Translations under genes and position numbers: made by a program
Shown: positions 1-6,577 of the stretch, piece by piece
Layout of the letters: each line of letters starts with the position of its first letter
How positions within the stretch are numbered: position 1 is the first letter of the stretch
From: DASYHS01 sp035998295
GTDB lineage: Bacteria > Pseudomonadota > Alphaproteobacteria > Azospirillales > Azospirillaceae
Direction: 5' to 3'
DNA: 9,124 bases
Assembly: GCF_035998295.1 (NCBI RefSeq)
Contig: NZ_DASYHS010000288.1
Coordinates: 1-9,124 of the forward strand
Notes under the pieces: model-generated
What the model saw: only the letters and a program-made list of their open reading frames with translations
Database searches by the model: none
Told to the model about the DNA's origin: nothing

Positions 1-1
1 G

Positions 2-280
2 CCGGTCCAGGTCGCGGTCCTCGGCGACTGGGCGATCCAGGTCGGCGCCTTCCGGTCGGCCAACGACAGCCATCGTGCGATCGAGGCGGCGCAACTCGCC
101 GCACCCGACATACTGAGCCCGGCTCGCCGCCACGTGATGGAGGTGAGCACGCCGTCGGGCCAGGTCTACCGCGCGCGGCTGATCGGGGTGTCCTCCGACG
201 ACGCCGCCCGGGCATGCGAGCTGCTGACCAGTCGCGGCACGGACTGCCTTGCCCTGCCGCCGGGTGCCCAGACGTCCTGA
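2..280 (+). CDS. SPOR-domain protein, C-terminal fragment (possible D-Ala-D-Ala carboxypeptidase)
   Basis: This is the last 92 codons of a gene that begins before the window. Fragment residues 9-88 read as a SPOR domain: WAIQVGAF starts the first strand, a helix follows (SHRAIEAAQ), then YRARLIG near residue 56, and a final helix-strand with AC and DC cysteines around residues 71 and 82. SPOR domains bind denuded peptidoglycan glycan strands, often at the division site, so the protein is probably periplasmic or membrane-anchored. In alphaproteobacteria a SPOR domain of this type (G-x-YRARL then AC-x-L near the end) often sits at the C-terminus of a penicillin-binding-protein-5-like D-alanyl-D-alanine carboxypeptidase. 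That parent is my inference, because the catalytic part is outside the window. The stop codon lies in a short tandem repeat, and the gene converges on the glycosyltransferase ending at 321. Confidence 0.75.
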   Translation, partial: PVQVAVLGDWAIQVGAFRSANDSHRAIEAAQLAAPDILSPARRHVMEVSTPSGQVYRARLIGVSSDDAARACELLTSRGTDCLALPPGAQTS

Positions 281-309
281 ACCAGGCGTCCTGAACCAGG
301 CGTCCTGAA
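273..309. repeat. 14-bp tandem repeat, 2.6 copies, spanning a stop codon
   Basis: The unit CGTCCTGAACCAGG occurs at 273-286 and 287-300, followed by a 9-base partial copy at 301-309. The first copy supplies the TGA stop of the SPOR-domain gene. Each unit contains CCTG-AAC-CAGG, a 4-bp inverted repeat. The last CGTCCTG (301-307) can also pair with CAGGACG at 326-332. The array lies between two convergent genes, so it may contribute to transcription end, but no T-run follows and that role is weak. Confidence 0.7.
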
Positions 310-320
310 GCGCGGCAGCC

Positions 321-1328
321 TCACCCAGGACGGCCGACGTCCGGACGGGAAGTCGCGCCGGGGGCGGCAACGCCGATATAGCGCATCCGCTTCATCTCCC
401 GCCGGCCCCGGGTCACGGTGTCGAGGATCATGCCGCAGGTCAGGCTCAGCGCCGAGATCACCATGATGCCGGTCACCAGCACCGCGGTCGGGAAGCGCGG
501 CACCTCGCCGGTCGCGAAATAGGTCGTGAACAACGGTATCGCCAGGACGACCGCGACCGCGGTCAACAGCCCGGCTATGGCCGAGAAGAACGGGAGCGGC
601 CGTTCCTCCTTCGCCAGCACCAGGATCAGCCATGAGATCCGCAGGCCGTCCTGCACCGTGCGCAGCTTGCTGACCGACCCGGCGGGGCGGTCCTTGTAGG
701 GCGTGGCGACTTCGGCCGTCGGCATGCGCAGTTCCAGCGCGTGGACCGTCAGCTCGGTCTCGATCTCGAAGCCGCTCGCCAGCGCCGGGAAGGATTTGAC
801 GAACCGGCGCGACATGACGCGGTAGCCCGACAGCATGTCGCTGAATCGGTCGCCGAAGATGCGCGCGACGATGCCCGACAGCAGCCGGTTGCCGAACCGG
901 TGGCCCGGCCGGTAGGCGGCCTCTATCTCGGTGATGCGCGCGCCGTTCACCATGTCCAGCGGCCCTTCTAGCAGTTCCCGGATCATTTCGGGCGCGCTGG
1001 GAGCGTCGTAGGTGTCGTCGCCGTCGACGAGCACGTACACGTCCGCTTCGACGTCCGCGAACATGCGCCTGACGACGTTGCCTTTGCCCTGAAGCCGCTC
1101 GCGGCGGACGATCGCGCCGGCGGCCGCGGCCATCTCCATGGTCCGGTCGGTCGAGTTGTTGTCGTAGACGTAGACCGACGCGTCCGGCAGAACCGCGAGG
1201 AAGTCGCGCACGACCTTCGCGATCGAGGCTTCCTCGTTGTAGCAGGGGACCAGGACCGCGACCTGCGGCCGGGCCGGGATGGCGGAAACGGCCGGAGAGA
1301 TATGGGTGGCTTCGGAGGTGGCGTGCAT
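321..1328 (-). CDS. Family 2 glycosyltransferase, polyprenyl-phosphate sugar synthase type
   Basis: The 335-residue protein has an N-terminal GT-A catalytic domain and two predicted C-terminal membrane helices. VAVLVPCYNEE (about 23-33) is the nucleotide-binding start of GT2 enzymes, DNNSTDRT follows at 56-63, and DGDDTYD at 102-108 carries the DxD metal-binding motif. GNRLLSGIVARIFG and SDMLSGYR (146-170) fit the dolichol-phosphate mannose/glucose synthase-like subgroup. Helices lie near 247-267 and 281-304. Enzymes of this type usually move a sugar from a nucleotide donor to a membrane polyprenyl phosphate on the cytoplasmic face. The actual sugar cannot be read from sequence. The ATG at 1328 lies 13 bases after the stop of the upstream GT-C-like gene, so the two are probably co-transcribed, and GT-C enzymes typically use polyprenyl-phosphate sugars. 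The ribosome-binding site is weak. Confidence 0.88.
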   Translation of the reverse strand: MHATSEATHISPAVSAIPARPQVAVLVPCYNEEASIAKVVRDFLAVLPDASVYVYDNNSTDRTMEMAAAAGAIVRRERLQGKGNVVRRMFADVEADVYVLVDGDDTYDAPSAPEMIRELLEGPLDMVNGARITEIEAAYRPGHRFGNRLLSGIVARIFGDRFSDMLSGYRVMSRRFVKSFPALASGFEIETELTVHALELRMPTAEVATPYKDRPAGSVSKLRTVQDGLRISWLILVLAKEERPLPFFSAIAGLLTAVAVVLAIPLFTTYFATGEVPRFPTAVLVTGIMVISALSLTCGMILDTVTRGRREMKRMRYIGVAAPGATSRPDVGRPG

Positions 1329-1341
1329 TTCGGGTCCGGGG

Positions 1342-3054
1342 TCAGGGCTCTGTCGCGCTCCCCGCCGGCGTGCGCTCGCCGTCGTGCGGGTAGGTGCGGC
1401 AGAAGTTCAGCGGCTCGTTCAGGTTGCTCCGGATCACCTGGCATTCCTGCCAGGCGAGCCGGCGTCCATGGAAGCGGACGGCATCGGCGGCGAGATCGGT
1501 GTCGGGGATCGTGCTCACCACGAAGACGTCGCCCCGGTGGGCGTCGATCCTCCCGCGGAGCGCGTCGTTGTAGCCGTTGGGCGACGGATCGGGGTGGACG
1601 AAGTTGCTCTGTATCCGCAGGAACGGGATTTCCGGCGGGAATTCCGGAATGATGAAGGACATCGGCTGGTAGCCCGCCATCAGCACCATCGTGCGGCCGG
1701 GGGCCGGTATCCGGGGCAGGTCGACCTCCACCAGACGGTCCGTCCAGGCGATCCGGCCCCAGTCGCCGGTTACCGTGGCGAGCTGCACGCCGGCCATCAC
1801 CGCCGCTGCGACGCCGGCCCGGGCGAGCGTGGCGAGCGGCAACCGGTCCGCCGCGAGCAGGATCGCGATGGGTGCGAGCATCTCCACCGGCACCAGGTAA
1901 CGATAGATGCAGAACATGACGGCCCAGGTCACGCAGGAGAGCGTGACCGCGGCCAGCACGTAGCGCCCGGCGGCCGCATGGGTGAGCCGGGTGCCGCGTC
2001 CGCCGATGAAGCCGGACAGCGCGGCGGCCGGGATCAGAACGGTGAGAACCGCGATGCGCGGATCGCGCCAGGGCGCCTCGCCCGGCAGGGGGATCTCCCC
2101 GACCAGGTTGGGATCGGCCAGCAGGCGGAAGCCCAGCAGAAGACGATCGAGGAGCGTGGGCGAAAGCTCGACGAACTGGGTGTCCCGGTAGTCCGAGGGG
2201 GCGGCGAGCGGCGAGCCGAACAGCGTATTGAAGTAGGGATGGAGCGGATTGCCATAGGTCTCCCACAGGAACCACATCCAATAGCCGCCGGTCAGGGCGA
2301 TCCCGGCCAGTACGCCCAAGCCGCAGGTGAAGGAGAGCGTGAAGCGCCGCACGATCCCGCCCGGAGCGAGCAGGAAGCCGAAGCACAGGCCGACGCAGAA
2401 GATCACGGAAGGCTGCTTCAGCCCGGCAGCCGCCCCGACCAGAAGCCCTGCCGCCGCTGCGACGGCACAGGCTTGGCCGGTGTGGCCGCCGAACAGCGTA
2501 TCGCGCCACCGGACGGCGACGAGCAGCCCCCCGATGACGCCCAGGCTGACGACGTTGTCGTGGAAGGTCGTGCCGAGCTGGGACAGGGTTCCCGCCCCGA
2601 GAATGCCGATCAATGCGGTTCCGGCCGACGCCCACAGCCGGAGCATCGGGGAGCCGGCGGTGGTCAGCGCGTGGGCGAGCGCGAACAGCAGGACGAAGTT
2701 CAGCCCCTGCAGCAGGCTCCACACGGTCATGGCGGCACGCGCCGGCAAGGCGTCGGCCAGCAGGAACAGAGGCACGTCCAGCAGGGGATTGTAGAAGCTC
2801 GGCACCTGCGCCGGAGCCATGTCGAAGCCGTGGCGCCCGGTCAGGAACGCGTACCCGTTGTACCAATGGTAATTGCGCAGATCCCAATTGGCGTCCTGGC
2901 CGAGGGCAAGGGACAGGAGCGCATAGCCGGCGAGCACGGCGACGGAGATCGCGACCGCAAGCGTCCTGGTCGCGGCGGTTTCGGCGGCGGGCGGTGCGAC
3001 GAGGCTGGTCAAGGGGGCTGGTCCGCGTTCGGGCGGAGCGGAGAATGTGCACAT
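1342..3054 (-). CDS. Polytopic membrane protein, probable GT-C-type glycosyltransferase
   Basis: The 570-residue protein has about ten to eleven hydrophobic segments between residues 33 and 427 (for example 33-52, 107-130, 141-160, 213-231, 240-262, 335-352, 364-384, 407-427) and a soluble C-terminal part from about 428. The first loop after helix 1 holds DANWDLRNYHWYNGY (54-68). Its acidic residues stand where GT-C enzymes carry their catalytic or metal-binding aspartates. WETYGNPLHPYFN at 264-276 resembles the GNP-x-x-P motif of many bacterial GT-C or GT87/DUF2029-like proteins. It would use a lipid-linked sugar on the periplasmic side. I chose the ATG at 3054. An in-frame GTG at 3141 adds 29 residues but would overlap the preceding gene, and the added part looks like non-membrane linker. 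No clear Shine-Dalgarno is visible for either start. The exact family and acceptor are unknown. Confidence 0.72.
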   Translation of the reverse strand: MCTFSAPPERGPAPLTSLVAPPAAETAATRTLAVAISVAVLAGYALLSLALGQDANWDLRNYHWYNGYAFLTGRHGFDMAPAQVPSFYNPLLDVPLFLLADALPARAAMTVWSLLQGLNFVLLFALAHALTTAGSPMLRLWASAGTALIGILGAGTLSQLGTTFHDNVVSLGVIGGLLVAVRWRDTLFGGHTGQACAVAAAAGLLVGAAAGLKQPSVIFCVGLCFGFLLAPGGIVRRFTLSFTCGLGVLAGIALTGGYWMWFLWETYGNPLHPYFNTLFGSPLAAPSDYRDTQFVELSPTLLDRLLLGFRLLADPNLVGEIPLPGEAPWRDPRIAVLTVLIPAAALSGFIGGRGTRLTHAAAGRYVLAAVTLSCVTWAVMFCIYRYLVPVEMLAPIAILLAADRLPLATLARAGVAAAVMAGVQLATVTGDWGRIAWTDRLVEVDLPRIPAPGRTMVLMAGYQPMSFIIPEFPPEIPFLRIQSNFVHPDPSPNGYNDALRGRIDAHRGDVFVVSTIPDTDLAADAVRFHGRRLAWQECQVIRSNLNEPLNFCRTYPHDGERTPAGSATEP

Positions 3055-3103
3055 CGCCGCCGCATCGGCAAGTGCGACTCCGGTGGGGGAGATCGGGTGG
3101 GTG

Positions 3104-4456
3104 TCAGCCGCCCGTCGCGCGCCGGGGCAGGCCGATGGCACCCGTCAGGTCGGCCCCGCGCAGATCCGCGCCGTGCAGCTCGGCGCCGGTCAGGTCGGCT
3201 TCGCGCAGATCGGCTTCGCGCAGGTCGGTGCGGCTCAGATTCGCCTCGACCAGGTTGGCGCGCCGGAGGTCGGCCCGGGCGAGGCAGGCTTCGTTCAGCC
3301 GTGCGCGGTGCAGGTTCGTGCGCCAGAGATGGCCGGTGCCGCTCTGGATGTGGATCGGGCCGAGCCGCGCGCCGGTGAGGTTGGCGCCGATCAGGGTCGC
3401 GCGCTCCAGGTTGGCGCCGCGCATGTCGGCCCGGGCGAGGTCGGCGCGGCGCATGTCCGCGAGCGAAAGGTCGATCATGGCCAGCGAGGCGTCGGTCAGG
3501 CGGGCACCGATCAGCGTCGCGCCGTTCAGGAGGGCGGCGGCGAGGTTGACGGCGCGCAGGTCGATTCCCGACATGTCGAGCATCGACAGGTCGGCCCGCC
3601 GGCCGAGCTTGCCGCCGCTGTCCATCCAGATCCCGTGGTCGGCCACGAGTTCGGCGAGGCTGCCGCTTTTCTCATCGAAACGGCGGGCCCGGATCGCTCC
3701 GGCCAGCGACGGCGAGGCGAGCTGGTCGTCGTCCAGGATCGCGCCGACGAGGTTCGCGCCTTCCATGCGCGTGTTGGACAGCCGGGCGCCGGCGAGCATG
3801 GCGCCGGCCAGGCGCACGCCGGACAGGTTCGCCTCCGAGAGGTCGGCGCCCTGGAGGTCCGAGCCCGTCAGATCGGAATTCGTGAGGTTGGCGCGATGGA
3901 ACTTCGTGCCGCGCAGGATGGCGTCGGTCAGATCGGTCTGCATCACGAAGGCGCTGGAGAGCCGGGCGCGCGAGAGGTTGGCCCTGCGGACGGTGGCGCA
4001 GGTCAGCTCCGTCGTCAGCGGGGTCGCCTCGTAGTTCACCGACGTCATCTGGCCCTTGGCCGTCATCCGGACGAGCGAACCGTCGCGCAGATCGGCTTCG
4101 ACGAGCAGTGCGTCGGAGAGAATCGCGCCGCGCAGGCACGCGCCGCGCAGATCGGACCGGTCGAGGCGGGCGCCGGTCAGGTTGGCGAGGCGCAGGTCGG
4201 CGCCGTACAGGATGGCCTGATCGAGATTGGCCCCGTTCAGCCGCGTGCTGAACAGCTTCGCCCCGCTGAAATCGGCGTCCGACAGGTCGAGGCCGGACAG
4301 GTCGAGATGCGACAGGTCTCTCAGCTTGAAGTTCGCGCGCGTTCCCCCCGGCTGCCGGGCGAGGAAGGCCCGGTGCCGATGGATGACCGCGTTCAGCTCC
4401 TGCTGGGACAGGCGGGCGCGCGGAATGTCCGGATCGTCGTTCGGCGCGGGCGGCAT
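3104..4456 (-). CDS. Pentapeptide-repeat protein with two repeat blocks
   Basis: The 450-residue protein is dominated by A(D/N)Lxx-type pentapeptides, which fold into right-handed quadrilateral beta-helices. Block 1 covers about residues 47-250, with a non-repeat interruption near 131-157. Block 2 covers about 287-440. Each block is preceded by a similar short segment: H-R-A-F-L then GG-x-R-A-N (29-42), and H-G-I-W-M then GG and R-R-A-D (274-289). This suggests an internal duplication. There is no signal peptide, membrane helix or enzyme domain, so it is probably cytoplasmic. The function is unknown: a few family members mimic DNA and inhibit gyrase, but most are uncharacterised. The ATG at 4456 has AAGG (minus strand, 4468-4471) eleven bases upstream. 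A TTG at 4510 would add 18 residues and is less likely. It is the first gene of the leftward set and ends 49 bases before the GT-C-like start. Confidence 0.9.
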   Translation of the reverse strand: MPPAPNDDPDIPRARLSQQELNAVIHRHRAFLARQPGGTRANFKLRDLSHLDLSGLDLSDADFSGAKLFSTRLNGANLDQAILYGADLRLANLTGARLDRSDLRGACLRGAILSDALLVEADLRDGSLVRMTAKGQMTSVNYEATPLTTELTCATVRRANLSRARLSSAFVMQTDLTDAILRGTKFHRANLTNSDLTGSDLQGADLSEANLSGVRLAGAMLAGARLSNTRMEGANLVGAILDDDQLASPSLAGAIRARRFDEKSGSLAELVADHGIWMDSGGKLGRRADLSMLDMSGIDLRAVNLAAALLNGATLIGARLTDASLAMIDLSLADMRRADLARADMRGANLERATLIGANLTGARLGPIHIQSGTGHLWRTNLHRARLNEACLARADLRRANLVEANLSRTDLREADLREADLTGAELHGADLRGADLTGAIGLPRRATGG

Positions 4457-4527
4457 CGCTGGTTGTACCTTGGAACGGCTGAGCCATCGACAGATAGCGC
4501 CGGGACTCAAAAGAAAGTATTAATCCC

Positions 4528-4542
4528 GTCTTGTTTCAAGAC
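4528..4542. promoter_or_regulatory. Inverted repeat, possible operator for the leftward genes
   Basis: GTCTTG-TTT-CAAGAC is a perfect 6-bp inverted repeat with a 3-base centre. It lies 72 bases upstream of the pentapeptide-gene ATG, in an AT-rich patch where a leftward promoter would be expected. On the minus strand TTGAAA, a fair -35 element, is part of it, but the -10 candidates at the right distance are poor (TTTCTT at 17 bases). It could be a protein-binding site or chance. Confidence 0.25.
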
Positions 4543-4598
4543 CCTGGTCGCGTCCGGCGCGGGGGTCCGGCCATGTGTGTCCTCCGTGCCACCCGCCG

Positions 4599-4627
4599 TT
4601 GACATCGGTCCGGCGACCGCCTATTTT
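4599..4627 (+). promoter_or_regulatory. Sigma-70-type promoter of the ffh operon
   Basis: TTGACA at 4599-4604 and TATTTT at 4622-4627 are separated by exactly 17 bases, so the -35 box is perfect and the -10 box matches four of six consensus positions. The start of transcription would be near 4634, giving a leader of about 125 bases before ffh. A strong constitutive promoter suits an operon that encodes the SRP GTPase and two ribosomal proteins. Confidence 0.7.
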
Positions 4628-4760
4628 CCGCCAGCCTTCCTCCAGGGATGAGCTTGGGTCAGCGCCTACGGGTGCCCGCCGGTCCGCGAGTTTCGCGCAC
4701 TGGCGTTTCCTGTTTTGGCCCTGCCGTTCCGGAGGAGGCGGTATCGCAACGGGGTGAGTG

Positions 4761-6122
4761 ATGTTCGAAGGCCTGTCCGGGCGTCTCGGCGACATCTTCG
4801 ACCGGCTGCGCCGACGCGGCGCGCTGAGCGAGGACGACGTGAACGCGGCCCTGCGCGAGATCCGCGTGGCGCTGCTCGAGGCCGACGTCGCGCTTCCCGT
4901 CGTGAAGCAGTTCGTCTCCGGCGTGCGCGAGCGCGCGGTCGGCCAGGAGGTGTTGCGCTCCGTCACGCCCGGCCAGCAGGTCGTCAAGATCGTCCACGAC
5001 CATCTCGTGGAGATGCTGGGGGCCGAAAGCGAGGGGCTGAGCCTCAACGCGTCGCCTCCGGTGCCGGTCCTGATGGTCGGCCTCCAGGGATCGGGCAAGA
5101 CCACCTCGACCGCGAAGATCGCGCTGCGCATGAAGACGCGGGACCGCAAGAAGGTCCTGATGGCGTCGCTCGACACCCGCCGTCCGGCGGCGCAGGAGCA
5201 GCTGCGCATCCTCGGCGAGCAGGCCGGCGTGGCGACGCTGTCCATCGTGCCCGGGCAGCAGCCGGTCGAGATCGCGCGGCGCGCGATGCAGGTCGGGCGC
5301 ACCGAAGGCTACGACGTGGTGATGCTCGACACCGCGGGCCGCCTCGCCATCGACGAGGAGCTGATGGCCGAGGTCGCGGCGGTGCGCGACGAGGTCCGCC
5401 CGGTCGAGACCCTTCTGGTCGTCGATGCCATGACGGGCCAGGACGCGGTGACGGTCGCCGCCAACTTCCAGGAGAAGGTCGGGCTGACCGGCATCGTGAT
5501 GACCCGCATCGACGGCGACGCGCGCGGCGGCGCCGCCCTGTCGATGCGCGCGGTCACCGGCAAGCCGATCAAGCTGCTGGGCACGGGCGAGAAGATCGAC
5601 GCGATCGAGCCGTTCCATCCCGACCGCATCGCCGGCCGCATCCTCGGCATGGGCGACGTTGTCAGCCTGGTCGAGAAGGCGGCCGAGAGCATCGACCGCG
5701 ACGAGGCCGAGAAGCTCGCCCGCAAGATGGAGAAGGGCGGTTTCGACCTCGACGACATGGCATCCCAACTCCGCCAGATCCGCAAGATGGGCGGCATGTC
5801 GGGGATGCTGGGCATGCTGCCGGGCATCGGCAAGATCAAGAACCAGCTCAAGGACGCCAAGGTCGACGAGGGGATGCTGAAGCGCCAGGAGGCGATCATC
5901 TCTTCGATGACCAAGGCCGAGCGGCGCAACCCCGATCTCCTCAAGGCCTCGCGCAAGCGGCGCGTGGCGCTGGGCTCCGGCACGACCGTGCAGGAGGTCA
6001 ATCGCCTGCTGAAGCAGTTCGGCGACATGCAGTCGATGATGAAGCAGGTCAAGAAACTCGGGAAGAAGGGGCTGATGCGGCAGGGCCTGTCCGGCCTGCT
6101 GCCACCCGGTCTCCGGCGCTGA
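4761..6122 (+). CDS. ffh: Signal recognition particle protein Ffh
   Basis: Ffh is the SRP54 GTPase. With SRP RNA it binds signal sequences leaving the ribosome and, through its receptor FtsY, delivers nascent membrane proteins to the Sec translocon. The 453 residues show the N-domain (1 to about 95), then the G-domain with P-loop GLQGSGKTT (107-115), DTRRPAA (138-144), DTAGR (190-194) and TRID in place of the common TKxD (248-251). The methionine-rich M-domain follows (about 328-453), with GGMSGMLGMLPG (344-355) and the SRP-RNA-binding region RRVALGSGTTVQEVN (400-414). The length is typical. The ATG at 4761 gives the usual MFEGLSxRL start; a GTG directly before it (4758) is the only close alternative. 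The ribosome-binding site is modest (GGGGTGAG). It is first in the rpsP-rimM-trmD-rplS operon. Confidence 0.98.
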   Translation: MFEGLSGRLGDIFDRLRRRGALSEDDVNAALREIRVALLEADVALPVVKQFVSGVRERAVGQEVLRSVTPGQQVVKIVHDHLVEMLGAESEGLSLNASPPVPVLMVGLQGSGKTTSTAKIALRMKTRDRKKVLMASLDTRRPAAQEQLRILGEQAGVATLSIVPGQQPVEIARRAMQVGRTEGYDVVMLDTAGRLAIDEELMAEVAAVRDEVRPVETLLVVDAMTGQDAVTVAANFQEKVGLTGIVMTRIDGDARGGAALSMRAVTGKPIKLLGTGEKIDAIEPFHPDRIAGRILGMGDVVSLVEKAAESIDRDEAEKLARKMEKGGFDLDDMASQLRQIRKMGGMSGMLGMLPGIGKIKNQLKDAKVDEGMLKRQEAIISSMTKAERRNPDLLKASRKRRVALGSGTTVQEVNRLLKQFGDMQSMMKQVKKLGKKGLMRQGLSGLLPPGLRR

Positions 6123-6176
6123 GTGCCGTCCCGTTACGACGAACGACGTCAACCCACGAAGGAAAGCAGAGTACCC

Positions 6177-6536
6177 ATGTCCCTCAAGATCCGTTTGGCC
6201 CGTGGTGGCGCCAAGAAGCGCCCGTTCTACTCGATCGTGATCGCCGACTCGCGCTCGCCGCGCGACGGCCGCTTCATCGAGAAGATCGGGACCTACAACC
6301 CGATGCTCGCCAAGGACCATCCGGAGCGCCTCGTGCTGAAGTCCGAGCGCGTCCAGCACTGGCTGTCGGTGGGCGCCCAGGCGACCGACCGCGTCGCGCG
6401 CTTCCTCGGGGCGGCCGGCCTCGCGCCGAAGCCGGAGTACCGCGAGAGCCCGGTCAAGTCGGCGCCGAAGGCGAAGGCGCAGGAGCGCGCCAAGCTCGAC
6501 GCCGAGCGCGCCCAGGCGGCGGAAGCCGGCGAGTGA
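6177..6536 (+). CDS. rpsP: 30S ribosomal protein S16
   Basis: S16 is an early-binding protein of the 30S body and contacts 16S rRNA. The 119 residues start with SLKIRLARGGAKKRPFYSIV, the family hallmark. SRSPRDGRFIEKIGTYNP (25-42) and the helix ERVQHWLSVGAQATD (57-71) follow. From about residue 88 there is an Ala/Lys/Glu-rich tail that the roughly 80-residue E. coli protein lacks; such tails are common in alphaproteobacteria. The ATG at 6177 follows a good Shine-Dalgarno (AAGGAAAG, about 10-13 bases upstream). An in-frame GTG at 6123 would add 18 unrelated residues and is rejected. It lies 54 bases after ffh. Confidence 0.98.
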   Translation: MSLKIRLARGGAKKRPFYSIVIADSRSPRDGRFIEKIGTYNPMLAKDHPERLVLKSERVQHWLSVGAQATDRVARFLGAAGLAPKPEYRESPVKSAPKAKAQERAKLDAERAQAAEAGE

Positions 6537-6551
6537 TCCTGGTCCGCTGAC

Positions 6552-6570
6552 CTCGCCTGGGATCGGCGAG
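6552..6570 (+). promoter_or_regulatory. Small hairpin directly upstream of the rimM start
   Basis: CTCGCC (6552-6557) can pair with GGCGAG (6565-6570) around a 7-base loop, ending seven bases before the rimM ATG. This is where a Shine-Dalgarno should be, and no strong one is present. The structure could reduce rimM initiation. In E. coli rimM and trmD are made at far lower levels than S16 and L19 from the same operon, through control of translation. The role here is inference. Confidence 0.35.
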
Positions 6571-6577
6571 CCCCGCC

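Larger units (their letters stand above)
4457..4760. other. Divergent intergenic region between the pentapeptide gene and ffh
   Basis: These 304 bases separate two divergent transcription units. From left to right they hold the ribosome-binding site of the pentapeptide gene (4468-4471), an AT-richer patch around 4510-4540 with a 15-base inverted repeat, a strong rightward sigma-70 promoter (4599-4627), and the ffh leader from about 4634. The leader has a small CGCGA-GTT-TCGCG hairpin (4685-4697), a GGAGGAGG run (4731-4738) that is too far from ffh to serve it well, and a possible 37-codon upstream ORF (4648-4761). I found no RNA gene or known riboswitch here. Confidence 0.7.

Noticed and set aside
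3055..3141. GTG start at 3141 for the GT-C-like gene
   Set aside because: It would overlap the end of the pentapeptide gene by 38 bases and has no ribosome-binding site. The ATG at 3054 is simpler, though not proven.
983..3378. Long open frames of about 690-700 codons on both strands across the GT-C-like gene
   Set aside because: They are rich in Arg, Gly, Ala and Pro with no family motif, which is typical of alternative frames in GC-rich coding DNA. The minus-strand frame at 1342-3054 has clear membrane helices and conserved motifs.
3104..4456. Pentapeptide protein as a quinolone-resistance (Qnr-like) gyrase inhibitor
   Set aside because: Qnr and MfpA proteins are about 180-220 residues with one continuous helix. 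This protein is 450 residues with two capped blocks, and repeat content alone does not support that function.
3047..4651. A 534-codon plus-strand frame with a regular VGAxQIGxxQV pattern that looks like a repeat protein
   Set aside because: It is the antisense image of the pentapeptide repeats, and its regularity comes from the 15-base periodicity of the real gene. It also runs through the rightward ffh promoter region.
4731..4738. GGAGGAGG as the ribosome-binding site of ffh
   Set aside because: It lies 22 bases before the ATG at 4761, too far for normal initiation, and no suitable start codon occurs 5-9 bases downstream of it.
6123..6176. GTG start at 6123 that would lengthen S16 by 18 residues
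   Set aside because: The family begins at MSLKIRLARGG. The ATG at 6177 has its own Shine-Dalgarno, and the extra residues show no S16 similarity.
4659..6550. Long frames antisense to ffh and in another plus frame across ffh and rpsP
   Set aside because: ffh and rpsP are unmistakable with full-length conserved motifs. The other frames are low-complexity shadows.
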